DNA of 64,000 nt from Mactra quadrangularis (lineage: Eukaryota > Mollusca > Bivalvia > Venerida > Mactridae), in contig CM046297.1 of the NCBI GenBank assembly GCA_025267735.1, positions 21,664,011 through 21,728,010 of the forward strand, written 5' to 3'. The notes below the pieces were generated by a model. That model made no database searches. It saw nothing but the letters and a program-made list of their open reading frames with translations, and was not told where the DNA came from. A program made the position numbers and the translations under genes. Of this stretch, positions 48,803-59,671 are shown piece after piece (the first letter of the stretch is position 1; each line of letters begins with the position of its first letter).

Positions 48803-49975
48803 ATGAAAAAACAATTGTTTCTTATGATGTTTGGTACGTTGGCACTAGCTGCAAATGCTTTGATGTCAACAAATGGACTGCGTTTTTCAGCTATAATACA
48901 CGATGACATAAACAAAGTTATCGGTGTGAATATAGGCGAGTGCTACACGGAATGTAGGCTGAGAACGGACTGTCTGTCATTTAACTATAATCGCTTTTAC
49001 GCTTTATGTGAGCTCCTCTCTGTCGCTGATGCAAACGTTGCCACGGAAACTGGATGGATACACAAAAAGATGACTATTGAAAAACGCTCGGATTTAGGAC
49101 TTTGTAGTTCTATCAGTTGCCCAGCTGGGACAGTTTGTCGTGAAGGTCAATGTAAAACGGAAAGATGCGAGCCGCCTAGACATATAAACATAACTAATGG
49201 TAAGGTATTTGGAAATATGAATTCTGTTGGGTCGAAAATTCTAATTGTTTGCAATTATGGCTTTTTATTAATGGGACAGAAGCAGTCTGTATGTCAGACA
49301 AACGGCACATGGTCCATTTTACCAACTTGCCATGAAGTTGCCATTTGCCCAGTACCTTCTCGGCTTCAGAATCCGATTGACGGCTATCCTACGCTTGTGG
49401 AAGCTAGTATTATTACCCCAACAGGAACATTAAATGATGTCTCAATAATCGACGCTGGTACTTACATTCTGGAAGGTTCTGTGATCATCTTTGATTGTGC
49501 TGGCGGTGGATATTTACAAAACAAGCAAACACTTTACTGCCATGGTACTACCAAGTGGATTTACTCGCCCAATTGTACGGATCTTGGTCTAGGCATTGAC
49601 TGCGACGTAAATGAGACATGTTCCATTGAACCACATACTAATGATTGCGTGAATCGTGTTTGTAGATGTCCATTGGGTATGAGTTACAGCTATTCTAAGA
49701 TGAGATGCGTTGAAACATGTACGGCTGGTTATGCGATGACTTTTAACGAAGTAAAAGAAGTCGGTCAATTTGGTTCTTATAATATAGAGTCTTTCTCTTC
49801 AACTAAAAGTTTATGCAAACTCGCGTGTCTCGGGATGATTTTATTTACATGTCGTAGCTACGATTACAGTTATATATATGGCCAATGTTTTTTACAATCT
49901 GTCACGTATTATGATGACCCAGCGAGTGTTTATGGATGGAGCGGAGGAGCTTATTTTCTCAGAGACTGTCTTTAA
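48803..49975 (+). CDS. secreted PAN-sushi-sushi-EB-PAN protein, copy 3
   Basis: Single exon. An in-frame ATG exists at 48776, but the ATG at 48803 aligns with the starts of the other copies and begins a clean signal peptide (MKKQLFLMMFGTLALAANA), giving 390 residues. The domain order is as in copies 1 and 2. A two-residue addition between the sushi domains ('CHEVAICPVP' against 'CTKVCPVP') is shared only with copy 4. 'TYILEGSVIIFDC' and the following sushi-like block are nearly identical in DNA to copies 2 and 4. The promoter-proximal block with the TATA box is missing upstream, so expression may differ or be lost; the coding frame itself is intact. Confidence 0.9.
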   Translation: MKKQLFLMMFGTLALAANALMSTNGLRFSAIIHDDINKVIGVNIGECYTECRLRTDCLSFNYNRFYALCELLSVADANVATETGWIHKKMTIEKRSDLGLCSSISCPAGTVCREGQCKTERCEPPRHINITNGKVFGNMNSVGSKILIVCNYGFLLMGQKQSVCQTNGTWSILPTCHEVAICPVPSRLQNPIDGYPTLVEASIITPTGTLNDVSIIDAGTYILEGSVIIFDCAGGGYLQNKQTLYCHGTTKWIYSPNCTDLGLGIDCDVNETCSIEPHTNDCVNRVCRCPLGMSYSYSKMRCVETCTAGYAMTFNEVKEVGQFGSYNIESFSSTKSLCKLACLGMILFTCRSYDYSYIYGQCFLQSVTYYDDPASVYGWSGGAYFLRDCL

Positions 49976-50459
49976 AGGGCATTCGTCAATAATTTTTTTT
50001 ATTGACAAAGTTACTGTTATATATAATGTGCATAGTGTTAAGAATAAACTGTGCAGACCGAACTTTAATCAAAAATGGTAAGACATGCCTCATGCTGACC
50101 CAAATCTGATCAATTTTATGATATTTCTGAGTCTCTGTTTTTGAATATTAAATATTGCATTTTGTCAATTAGCAGTATGAACAATTGATAATTATACTTA
50201 TTGCAATTTGTGTGACTTGTCTGTATACCGTTTTAGAAAACAGTATATTTTCTCGACATAAAACAGTAAAAAGAATGTAAAAGAGGTTATGTAAAATTGC
50301 CTCAGAAAGTTTGAAGATCAGAAAGTATTATGATATTCTTGATATGATATCAAGGAGTAATATGTCTCCGTTAAACATTAATTGATCTGATCAATCAGTT
50401 TTGAACTTAATGTGGTCGTTCGCCTTTTTGACTGATAATGAAGCATTTGCCTATTTGTA

Positions 50460-50465
50460 AATAAA
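50460..50465 (+). terminator. conserved polyadenylation signal, copy 3
   Basis: AATAAA in 'TTGCCTATTTGTAAATAAAG', 485 bp after the stop. The distance is shorter than in copies 1 and 2 mainly because no retrotransposon tail is present. Confidence 0.5.
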
Positions 50466-51169
50466 GTTTTGTTACTTATATTTTGATAAGTTGGTCCTAA
50501 AATTACTTGAGATAGACATCTGTTTTTCTCTGTTAAAAAAAACAAATTTACTTGTAACTAAGAACTTTCATTTGAAATAATTTTGGTACAATTTTTTGTG
50601 TTATTAGTACACATCTTTGTACAAATTGCTAAATACTTATAAAATACTTGATGAAATAAAAAGCTGTTGCAAATTACTTTTTCCAAGAGTGCTTTTGTTT
50701 TAAAGACCCCAAATACGTAGTCCCATGTATTGTTTAAACTAAATATTGTTTGAAGCCCATACATATAACTCTGACAGAAGAAAAGTATATATTACTGTTA
50801 TTAAAATGTGTGAAGAGAACATGAAAGCATTGGAGGTTTCCCTAATTTTTTAAATATATTTTTTCACTGGTTGTAGCTCCGCCAAAGACACAAAAAAGCC
50901 TGATGGTAAAAGTGGCAACGCTGTCGCTAAACGACGCACAAGAATTGATTAATGCAAAATGTCGCCACATTGACGTTTTATTTACATAATTATAAACGTC
51001 GCACTTGGTATGAAGGTTTGGTCATTCGGAACGCCTCGACCATTCATTGAATAAATTATCTCGAAAGAATTCGTGGGAAGTCCACCCAAAATCCAGTTGT
51101 TTTCCTACATACACAAGGCAAAGAACAGTTGAAGCACGCAAATGTTACTTAAAATATACTTAACGAAAC

Positions 51170-51985
51170 TTCTATGTACTCCGATTTAAGTATTGTAGGA
51201 AGTCTTATTTTTCAACAATAAAGTCTGATCGATGATGGAAATGTGTTTTGGACCATACTGACCTTTGCTTTCATGGTTTTCATGCTACTTTATCAATGCA
51301 AAACCATTTTCGTCGCGCATGCGTTGATATGGGAAGATTTTCTGATTGATTTGAATTAACAGAAAATTAGCAATTAGAAGTCTTATTCTGCGGGTGACAC
51401 ACTGTCTGGCAAAATACCTATGGCATTTTCTCGTTCTTGAAGCGACATTCGAGCAATTTCTTGATTTTTCGTTGTGCATATCAACACAGTAATGATTTTC
51501 ACTAAAACTGACAACGTGCAAGTTTTACACGATAAGCACGTGCGCATTTCCGATTTTCTGCACATGCACGACAAAACCAATTTTGCATTAATTAAGAAGC
51601 ATGAAAACCATGCAAGCAGACGACAGTATAGTCCTGTACACATATCCATTAACGATTGGACAAAAATGTTGAAAAATGAAAATTTCTGACAACATTGAAA
51701 TCGGTGTACTTAGAAGTTTCGTTAAGTATAGTTCCTATCGTGAACACTTAAGGCGTAATAATTAATACAATTTATTTTACCATATATATTGCTAAATCTT
51801 GTTCTGCAGATATTATTGAATTCAGTATTTCAAACGTATGGACAAAAAACAAGACATTTATCACTGCCTTAACGATCATGAATGTGTTGAAGTAGTTTGT
51901 TTAGACATGTGACGCGAAAGTAATTCGAAAGTGGCGTCTAAATATGTCAGAGGTTATTCGTAGCGAATGGCCGAGGATTTCCGAA
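51170..51985. other. part of unit 3 without a match in unit 4
   Basis: No gene recognised. The ends read 'TACTTAACGAAACTTCTATGTA' near 51157 and, inverted, 'AAGTTTCGTTAAGTATA' near 51714, so a segment of about 575 bp is bounded by inverted repeats and may be another DNA element inserted in this unit. Confidence 0.45.
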
Positions 51986-52924
51986 TGAAGGTTAAATATC
52001 GAACTTGAACAGCAACTTTGTTTACGTTGCGACTATATATTCTGGGCAATGGCGGAGTTTCACGACAATTAATAGAAAAAAGAAATTATTAAGCACACAG
52101 ATAGCTAAAGAAACGAAATATAAACCTGTTGCAAGAATGTAAACATGTTGCATTACACTATGCTTAAAGGTACTTATTTCTAAAACTATCAAAATTGTAT
52201 GAAAATATTTTTAGAAGCAAGAAAGTAGTGATCTAATAATGACAATTTAAGTGCAAATTGACAAACAACTACAAATGATGGTGTTTCATGTAGTAAATAT
52301 CTACCCCGTATGTCTCGGTATAGACATTTTAGTGCATTGTTGTGCTTTTTATTGTATACATGTATTTCTTGCAACATATAGGCCAGTTTGTCTAAGAATA
52401 ATAGGAATTATTTTTGACACAATAACAGACACTGAATGGTATTTTGAAATTATAGTAAAAATAAACCATTTGATCTAGTACCTTTAATGGCTTGCAAATT
52501 AACTCTTGGTGACGGTAGGATCTGATCAATAGAGGTAGCCGCTGCTGTGAGTTTGGAAAAACATTGATTATTCTATAGCAGAAATACCGTTTTTTAGTTT
52601 AATACCGTGTCAAAACAAATGGTCGTTTTACGGCAGTAAAATCACCAAACCTAGTTTTTTTTTACTTTTGTGTATTACAAGTACTCACCTACCAATCCAC
52701 AATGCAAACAAATATTCCATATACGTTCTTTAAGGAGGTAAATATCGACATTATTGTCAAATATTTATGGAAAGGTATAATCAGCATGGATTAGGATCTA
52801 GCCTGTAACACCTTTAGGGCATTACTTTCAAAATATTGCGCGCAGCCTTCTGTGCCTTGGACTATGATCACCACTGCTACATGTATTAACTTAACGCCCA
52901 CCTTGCCTATCCCAGTGTAAATAT

Positions 52925-53245
52925 TGTAGAAGCAGTTGTCCAGTGGTAGGACGCGCGCTTAGGGATCGAGAGGTCCTGGGTTCGAATCCCACTAGGGTCA
53001 CTGTTAATTTCTTGAGCAAGAAATTTACCTGCGATTGCTTCACTTCACCCAGGTGTAAATGGGTACCTGCGAGGGTGGTATAATTCCGTTGCGCCAATTT
53101 GTCGGCTGCATTAATAAGCGGAGTAAAAAGACTCACCAGGGAGATTGATAGATAGATGCCAGTTGCCCAGTGACCAGGGGTAATAGCAGTCGGTGAACGT
53201 GCGTAAGCATGAAACTTATACTAAAAAATGCAATTACTTTTTTAT
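52925..53245 (+). mobile_element. tRNA-derived SINE (family C), with empty site in unit 4
   Basis: The head carries A-box-like 'TTGTCCAGTGGTAGGACG' and B-box 'GGGTTCGAATCCC'. The body has 'CTTGAGCAAGAAATTTACC' and 'AAATGGGTACCTGCGAG'. In unit 4 the sequence 'CAGTGTAAATATCCAG' at 61508 runs straight across the point where this element sits, so it inserted after the units separated. Confidence 0.82.
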
Positions 53246-54205
53246 ATCCAGCTTGCTTTTTAATCGAATCTGCTTTGGACTTTGGTAATAATGAATAACT
53301 TTTGTCATAGAAATCAATGTGTCTTTGTCGATCAATAAACAAGACGTGAAATACAATTGATGTTTTGTTTTCGCAATATTTACTAGTTTGCCTTTAAAAA
53401 GGTTTTCGTATATGCTTAATGGTGGCGATAACAAAAGATTAAATAATGTGTTAAACACCTTTAATTAAATACAATATCAACGATAATGACACAATATATA
53501 TATTTGCTTTTTGTGTATTTTTAGTAAATGATAAATCAAATTATAATAATGGTTAATTAAAGCCAGTGTGTACCTCTAATTTTTTTCATTTGGGTGTAGA
53601 GAATAAAATCTTTACCGATATCCTACATAATGTTGTCTGTTTTTAAAATTGTGTTACCCACGTTTAGTTTGGTTGGTGTAATATTAATTCTCCCTTTTAA
53701 ATAGTCAAATGAATTTATGGAGGACAGTGTAGGACAGTTTATTTAGTAAACGTCGGGAACCAGGCTAGGTCCCTCCAGTACTTAGCTCGTAGGATAAAGT
53801 GTCTTTCTCGAGGAAACACCTAGGTAGGATTTATGTGATTGGAACCAACGTGGAACTGGTTATCTAATGATTGTAAATCAGTGATTTTAACTCATTTAAC
53901 TCATGGCCAACCCCACTCTATAAGGCAAGTTAATATTCTTTAAGATAAACAAAAATCTTGAGAAATGTAATAAACAATCGATACTTTCAGTCTATGAATC
54001 AAACAAACCTGATGGTTTATTGTAATATTTTGTGAAATGGTTCACGGATTTTTGTTTTAATTTAAATTCTAAATGCATAATTAATAAATAATTGGTCGTA
54101 GATTTTGCACGAAAATCACCGATTACGTCTTTAATTATATTGCAATAAATGCCTACAAATATATAGTTTCCGCGGTAATTTTATTTGACAAAAATCATTT
54201 GTGAG

Positions 54206-55368
54206 TATACAATACAATACCATACCATCCCATCCCATACCATACCATACCATACCATACCATACCATACCATACCATACCATACCATACCATACCATAC
54301 CATACCATACCATACCATACCATACCATACCATACCATACCATACCATACCATACCATACCATACCATACCATACCATACCATACCATACCATACCATAC
54401 CATACCATACCATACCATACCATACCATACCATACCATACCATACCATACCATACCATACCATACAATACAATACAATACAATACAATACAATACAATAC
54501 AATACAATACAATACAATACAATACAATACAATACAATACAATACAATACAATACAATACAATACAATACAATACAATACAATACAATACAATACAATAC
54601 AATACAATACAATACAATACAATACAATACAATACAATACAATACAATACAATACAATACAATACAATACAATACAATACAATACAATACAATACAATAC
54701 AATACAATACAATACAATACAATACAATACAATACAATACAATACAATATTTATTTAGCATAATCTATATACAGATTATTGTCTCAAGCTAGGCGAAAAT
54801 GAACATGAGGTGGAACATGACAATACGTAAAACTCTTAAAAAGTACAATGAATAAAAGAACAAAATCAAATGAAGGGAAAAACATACAATAGAAAAATGA
54901 ATGAAATCAAAATGAAATTAAAATTAATACATACATACTGGTACATATATTTTCATTTGGCAAAACGGCATTGACATATGCCTTTAGCAATTTACAAGAC
55001 TCATGGCAAAGACTACACATTCATGACAAACATACATAACTGATACAAAATTCAATATTATAAAAAGTTAAATCAATATTGTAATAACCAAATACAAAGT
55101 ATATGAAACGTTTATTAAATGTTTAGACCACAAATTCTGATGGTTATAGATTCTTTTATAAATTTGGCGGTTTAATTGATGTTCTTTTTAGTCTCAGATT
55201 TCATAAAATAAACAAAAAATTGTCAACAGTAGGCCAGGAGCAGTTACCAAAGTATTTTGAACTAATGGGGACTTATCTACTACAACAGAATAAACAATGG
55301 TATACAGACTCAGCAGTAATTTGGGTACACAAACACACAAGCTTTGGCTACGTTCAATTGATACTTCA
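54206..55368 (-). mobile_element. insertion in unit 4 with satellite tail, probable LINE-like retroelement
   Basis: Unit 3 reads continuously from 47950 to 47970, while here about 1.16 kb intervenes between the same flanks. On the minus strand the non-repeat part (54751-55368) ends 'GCTAAATAAATATTGTATTG', after which the pentanucleotide array begins. An AATAAA-containing end followed by a simple repeat is how the 3' ends of many non-LTR elements look. No reverse transcriptase fragment is recognised, so the class is inferred. Confidence 0.5.
54211..54750. repeat. bipartite pentanucleotide satellite (CATAC)n(AATAC)n
   Basis: Two AATAC units, then 49 units at 54221-54465 that are CATAC apart from two CATCC variants, then 57 units at 54466-54750 that are AATAC apart from the last (AATAT). 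The two arrays differ by one base per unit and meet at a sharp boundary. A five-base period leaves every frame free of stops, so frames of about 190 codons on both strands are artefacts. Confidence 0.97.
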
Positions 55369-55465
55369 AGTTATCTTCATTTTTAAGCGTAAGCTAGCAA
55401 GAAAAAATGGTTCACTTTCAAAGGATAAGATGCTTGAGACGACTGTGGTAAATAACGAAATAAAA

Positions 55466-55575
55466 AAAAGTAAGCTAACGTGTAAGGAACAACCAAAGAA
55501 AACAAACACAGACCTTACTCACAGCCAAACACCCAAAAGGGTGATTTGTTTAGATTTTTAAACTGTTATAATTAT
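55466..55575 (+). repeat. direct repeat, left copy
   Basis: A block of about 105 bp ('GTAAGCTAACGTGTAAGGAA' to 'TTTTTAAACTGTTATAATTA') repeats at 56032-56140 with few changes and aligns with one single copy in unit 3 near 48062. It is a local duplication specific to unit 4. The 113-codon frame across it (55220-55561) is not considered a gene. Confidence 0.7.
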
Positions 55576-55599
55576 AAGTAGAGTTTAGTTTTCTTGATA

Positions 55600-55870
55600 A
55601 ATACTTTTTAACAGCTCTTGTTTAGTTTTTGGACCTGTGCTTAGGGATCCAGACGTTCTTGGTATTAACCCAACTAAAGGCTCTGATTATTCCTTTGAGC
55701 AAGAAATTGATCTGTGATTCAATTACTTGAAACAGGTCAACACTGGTACTTGTGAATATATGACATTTGGTGACTTCACATTAGATAGTAAATTAATCCC
55801 TAGAGTGGTTGATAGATATATACCAGTAGTCGATGACCAGAGAGTATTTGCTTTAAAGTCGATGATTATG
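55600..55870 (+). mobile_element. decayed SINE (family C) between the direct repeats
   Basis: 'GTGCTTAGGGATCCAGACG', 'TTTGAGCAAGAAATTGATC' and 'TGATAGATATATACCAGT' align with the SINE at 52925, but the A-box part is gone and many bases differ. It lies between the two 105-bp direct repeats. Confidence 0.55.
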
Positions 55871-56031
55871 CTTCTGTTTTAACTTAGGAACATATGGGAG
55901 TGTGTTTATATTTAGACTTTTTTCATCAACATCGTTCTAATGATATTGTATGATGACAATTTTTCATACAAGTTCATGGGTATAAGTTTTCAGTTTTATA
56001 ATTTATATAATGATTTTCGCATTTTGAGAAA

Positions 56032-56140
56032 AAAAGTAAGCAAACGTGTAAGGAACAACCAAACAAAACAAACACATACCTACCTAACAGCCAAACACCC
56101 AAAAGGGTGATTTGTTTAAATTTTTAAACTGTTGTAATAA
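56032..56140 (+). repeat. direct repeat, right copy
   Basis: Second copy of the block at 55466-55575, about 565 bp downstream. After it, similarity to unit 3 upstream sequence ('GATACACAAACCTTACGCTTGCC') continues, so this copy is collinear with the ancestral sequence. Confidence 0.7.
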
Positions 56141-57374
56141 AAAAGATACAATAAACAAGTATCGAAAAAAAGAGCACAGCCGGGATTAAATGCTGGTTCT
56201 AAGATACACAAACCTTACGCTTGCCGCAAAAAGTTACACGATAAGCAATTACAAATTATTGAAAACCAGAACCCATCCTTTATTCGACATTGTTCTATGC
56301 AAAACACAACCCAAAACAAACAAAAAGCTGATAGCATAAAGATTTGCAAAGGTAGAAGGCAAGTACTCAATGATCTTATGGAAATCAGAGCAACTGGAGT
56401 TAAATTAACAGGAACTTGACGACAGGAATGAAAGAAGCATTTTAAGTAATGATTAAAAACTTGTAAACAGTTTTGATAATATAAATGATTATAATAAATC
56501 CATAAAATATAAAAGTACTTTTCAATTGTCACGCATGTCATTACCAGCAATAAAATATGTTTCATTTCCCGTTCAAAAATCTTATCCGCAAACAGTGTCA
56601 GCTTTACAGCAAAACAAATGAGCAACATCGCAAAAAATGCAACTAATCATCGTTCACAAAGTAAAGCAATAGTTTTTTCATTAAATTGTATTCAGATAAA
56701 TGGACTTTTGACACCTTTTCGTCCGAATAAATATTTGTCTATATATTTTAGTATATAATTGTCCTGCAACATGATTCCCATTTACTGAAAACGTACTTGA
56801 ATATTGTTACTAGTGGTTGATTGTTGAAATTTAATCATTATTTAAGATGAAAAATATATATTATACAGTCATACTTGTTCCATGTCCCAGTAATTATGGC
56901 AGTTTTGAACAAAGGATACGCATTGACATAAATTTTGAGGCCTTTGTCCAAGCAATATTTTTACAGAGAAACATATATGCTATACGACCTGTCAGGGTAA
57001 CGCAAATGCGTCAATGGCGCCTATCCAGAAATACAATGTCTTTATTCGAGGCGGACTTAACAGTTGGCTGCCATTCATCGCCCGTCAATCTGATTGGATT
57101 ATGATGTTTTGACCAATAGTGACAGTTTCTTGTGACATTTGCATGTTATATATAATTTTTGTAAAGAGGTGATATTGGCAACGAGTATTTTATTTCTCTT
57201 GATAGCTCTAGTGTTGGAAACTTCGTTCCAATTTACTTTTTGACAATTTTTGTGATGTTGAAACACTTTAAATAGTTTTGATCAAAATTGATTTCAGCAG
57301 ACATTAAGCGTTTCGGGATCCAAGATTGTATTAAGCGATAGGAATATAAGAAAGCCGTCACAAAACTTACAAAA

Positions 57375-58550
57375 ATGAAACAGCAAATGATTTTTATGGC
57401 GTTTGGTACGTTGTTACTAGCCGCAGACGCTTTGCTGTCAACGGATGGACTGCGTTTCTCAGCTAGAATAAACGATCATGACATGAAAAAAGTGCTAGGC
57501 GTTAATTTTGGTGAGTGCTACACGGAATGCAGACTGAGAGCGGACTGTCAGTCTTTTAATTTTAATCGCAATTACGCCTTATGCGAGCTCCTTTCTGTCG
57601 CTGATGCAAATATTGCTAACGAAACTGGATGGATACACAAAAAGATGGCTAATGAAAATCGCTCGGATCTAGGACTTTGTAGTTCCATCAGTTGTCCTGT
57701 TGGGACAGTTTGTCGTGAAGGTCAATGTAAAAAGGACAGATGCGAGCCGCCTAGACATATTAATATTACTAATGGTGAGGTGTTTGGAAATATGAATGAT
57801 ATAGGATCGAAAATTCTGATTGTTTGCAATTATGGCTTTGTATTATTTGGCCAGAAGCAGTCTGTATGTCAGACAAACGGCACATGGTCCAATTTACCAA
57901 CTTGCCATAAAGCTGTCATTTGTCCAGTGCCTTCTAGACTTCAGAATCCGATTGACGGCTATCCTACTCTTGTGGAAGCTAGAATTATTACGCCAACAGG
58001 AATATTAAATGATGTCTCAAAAATCGACGCTAATATTAAAATCCTGGATGGTTCTATGATCATCTTTGATTGTGCTGGCGGTGGATATTTACAAAACAAG
58101 CAAACACTTTACTGCCATGGTACTACCAAGTGGATTTACTCGTCCAATTGCACGGATCTTGGTCTAGGCATTGACTGCGACGTAAATGAGACATGTTCCA
58201 TTGAACTACATAGTAATGATTGCGTGAATCGTGTTTGTAGATGTCCATTGGGTATGAGTTACAGCTACTCTGAGATGAGATGCGTTGAAACATGTACGGC
58301 TGGTTATGCCATGACTTTTAACGAAGTAAAAGAAGTCGGTCAATATGGTTCTTACAATATAGAGATTTTATCTTTAACTAAAGATGAATGCGAACTCACG
58401 TGTCTCGGGAGGACTAATTATACATGTCGTAGTTTCGATTATAACTATGTACGAGGCCAATGTTTTTTACAATCTGTCACGTATTATGATGACCCAGCAA
58501 GTGTTTATGGATGGAGCGGAGGAGCTTATTTTCTCAGAGACTGCCTTTAA
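57375..58550 (+). CDS. secreted PAN-sushi-sushi-EB-PAN protein, copy 4
   Basis: Single exon, 391 codons. Signal peptide MKQQMIFMAFGTLLLAADA, then PAN1, Cys-rich link, sushi, sushi-like, EB/EGF-like and PAN2, with all domain cysteines seen in copy 2 kept. 'CHKAVICPVP' shares the two-residue insertion with copy 3. The DNA from 57551 to 57681 matches copy 2 with one difference. It lacks the retrotransposon tail in its 3' flank. In place of the TATAAAAA of copies 1 and 2 it has a looser TATATAATTTTT near 57147. Frame and cysteines are intact, so probably functional. Confidence 0.92.
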   Translation: MKQQMIFMAFGTLLLAADALLSTDGLRFSARINDHDMKKVLGVNFGECYTECRLRADCQSFNFNRNYALCELLSVADANIANETGWIHKKMANENRSDLGLCSSISCPVGTVCREGQCKKDRCEPPRHINITNGEVFGNMNDIGSKILIVCNYGFVLFGQKQSVCQTNGTWSNLPTCHKAVICPVPSRLQNPIDGYPTLVEARIITPTGILNDVSKIDANIKILDGSMIIFDCAGGGYLQNKQTLYCHGTTKWIYSSNCTDLGLGIDCDVNETCSIELHSNDCVNRVCRCPLGMSYSYSEMRCVETCTAGYAMTFNEVKEVGQYGSYNIEILSLTKDECELTCLGRTNYTCRSFDYNYVRGQCFLQSVTYYDDPASVYGWSGGAYFLRDCL

Positions 58551-59473
58551 AGGGCATTCGTCTATAAATTATTTTTTGATTGACAAAGTTACTGTTAAGA
58601 ATCAACTGTGCAGACCGAACTTTAATCAAAAATGGTAAGACATGCCTCATGCTGACCCAAATCTAATCAATGTTCTGTTTTTGAATATTAAATATTGCTT
58701 TTTGTAAATTATACAATGCATATTAATAAGAAACTTGGAAAACGAAACTTATCAAACAGTTTTACAAGTAAACGTGTAATTCCTTTTATCATGCGCGAAA
58801 TATCGTCAAATTGTGCTTTGGCGATCAAATTAATTTTCGGTTGCCCATCCATTAGACATTTTTAACCTAATCTAAAATGTAAAAACTTGTAAAATATAAG
58901 AGGTTTTCTCAAAACTAGATCACTCTATCATTCTAATATTATTAGACATCTAATAAAGAAAGGCTCGCGTATCTAGCATTTTCTGGACTATTTGACAATG
59001 TATTTTAATGCAAATGCCATTTATTTTAACGATAATTTTAGATTTGTTATTCTATTTCTGATAAGTTTGTATACTAAATGTCAACTACTAAGAATAGAAA
59101 GATCAACTATTTTTATTTTTTTCACAAACATTTGCCAGTGCAAAGTTCATTTAGCTGAATGAACAATAGATAATTATACTTTTAGTAATTTTTGTGACAT
59201 AATATGTGAGTTATAAACCTGTACCTTTCCTTTAAAAAAACGGTGTTTTTTATCTCAACTAAAGTTAACGGCAGAAAAAATCGTGATTCAATTTTGAGAA
59301 ATTGCCTTAGAAATTCTGAAAACAAGCTACAGCTGTAATATTTATGCTATGATATTCAGAAGTCGTACTTAAAGTATGTTTTCTTTAAACCTTTGTTGAT
59401 CTGATCAATCAGTTTTGAACTCTTTGTAATCGTTCGGCTTCATGACCAATGATGAAGTATTTGCCGATTCGTA

Positions 59474-59479
59474 AATAAA
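59474..59479 (+). terminator. conserved polyadenylation signal, copy 4
   Basis: AATAAA in 'TTGCCGATTCGTAAATAAAG', 924 bp after the stop, just before the hairpin element insertion. Confidence 0.5.
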
Positions 59480-59500
59480 GTTCTGTTAATTGTTATTTAA

Positions 59501-59670
59501 GAAATAACTTACAGTTGTCCATATTTTGTTGTCTAATAAAATATAGGCACGAGTTGTGATGCGCGTATGATTAAATCACGAGTGCTTTAGCACGAGTGAT
59601 TTAATAAGCGCATCAAACGAGTGCCTATATTTTATTAGACAACAAAATATAGACAACTGTAAGTTATTTC
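59501..59670. mobile_element. long perfect-like hairpin (about 80-bp arms)
   Basis: The arm starting GAAATAACTTACAGTTGTC at 59501 is repeated inverted to 59670, with only a few mismatches and a very short loop near 59588. The outer 50 bp of the arms differ at one position. Units 1 to 3 lack it at the corresponding place. It is a foldback-type element or the end of a larger one. Confidence 0.85.
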
Positions 59671-59671
59671 G

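Larger units (their letters stand above)
46905..54205 (+). repeat. tandem duplication unit 3 (gene copy 3) with long 3' flank
   Basis: The start 46911-47340 matches unit 1 upstream. 47885-48230 matches 54130-54205 plus 55371-56220 of unit 4. The 3' flank 50000-51160 matches the other units, and 51990-53900 matches 60590-62600 of unit 4. Differences between the two long 3' flanks reveal inserted elements. Confidence 0.75.

Noticed and set aside
54131..54763. Long open frames of 185-203 codons on both strands (YHTIP and CIVLY repeats)
   Set aside because: They are translations of a five-base satellite that lacks stops in every frame; no start context, signal or domain supports them.
55220..55561. 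113-codon plus-strand frame
   Set aside because: It crosses the edge of the satellite-tailed insertion and the unit flank, so it is a chance fusion.
56215..56628. 137-codon minus-strand frame
   Set aside because: Hydrophobic but without a recognisable domain; it lies in the upstream flank of gene copy 4, and aligned flanks of the other copies do not keep it.
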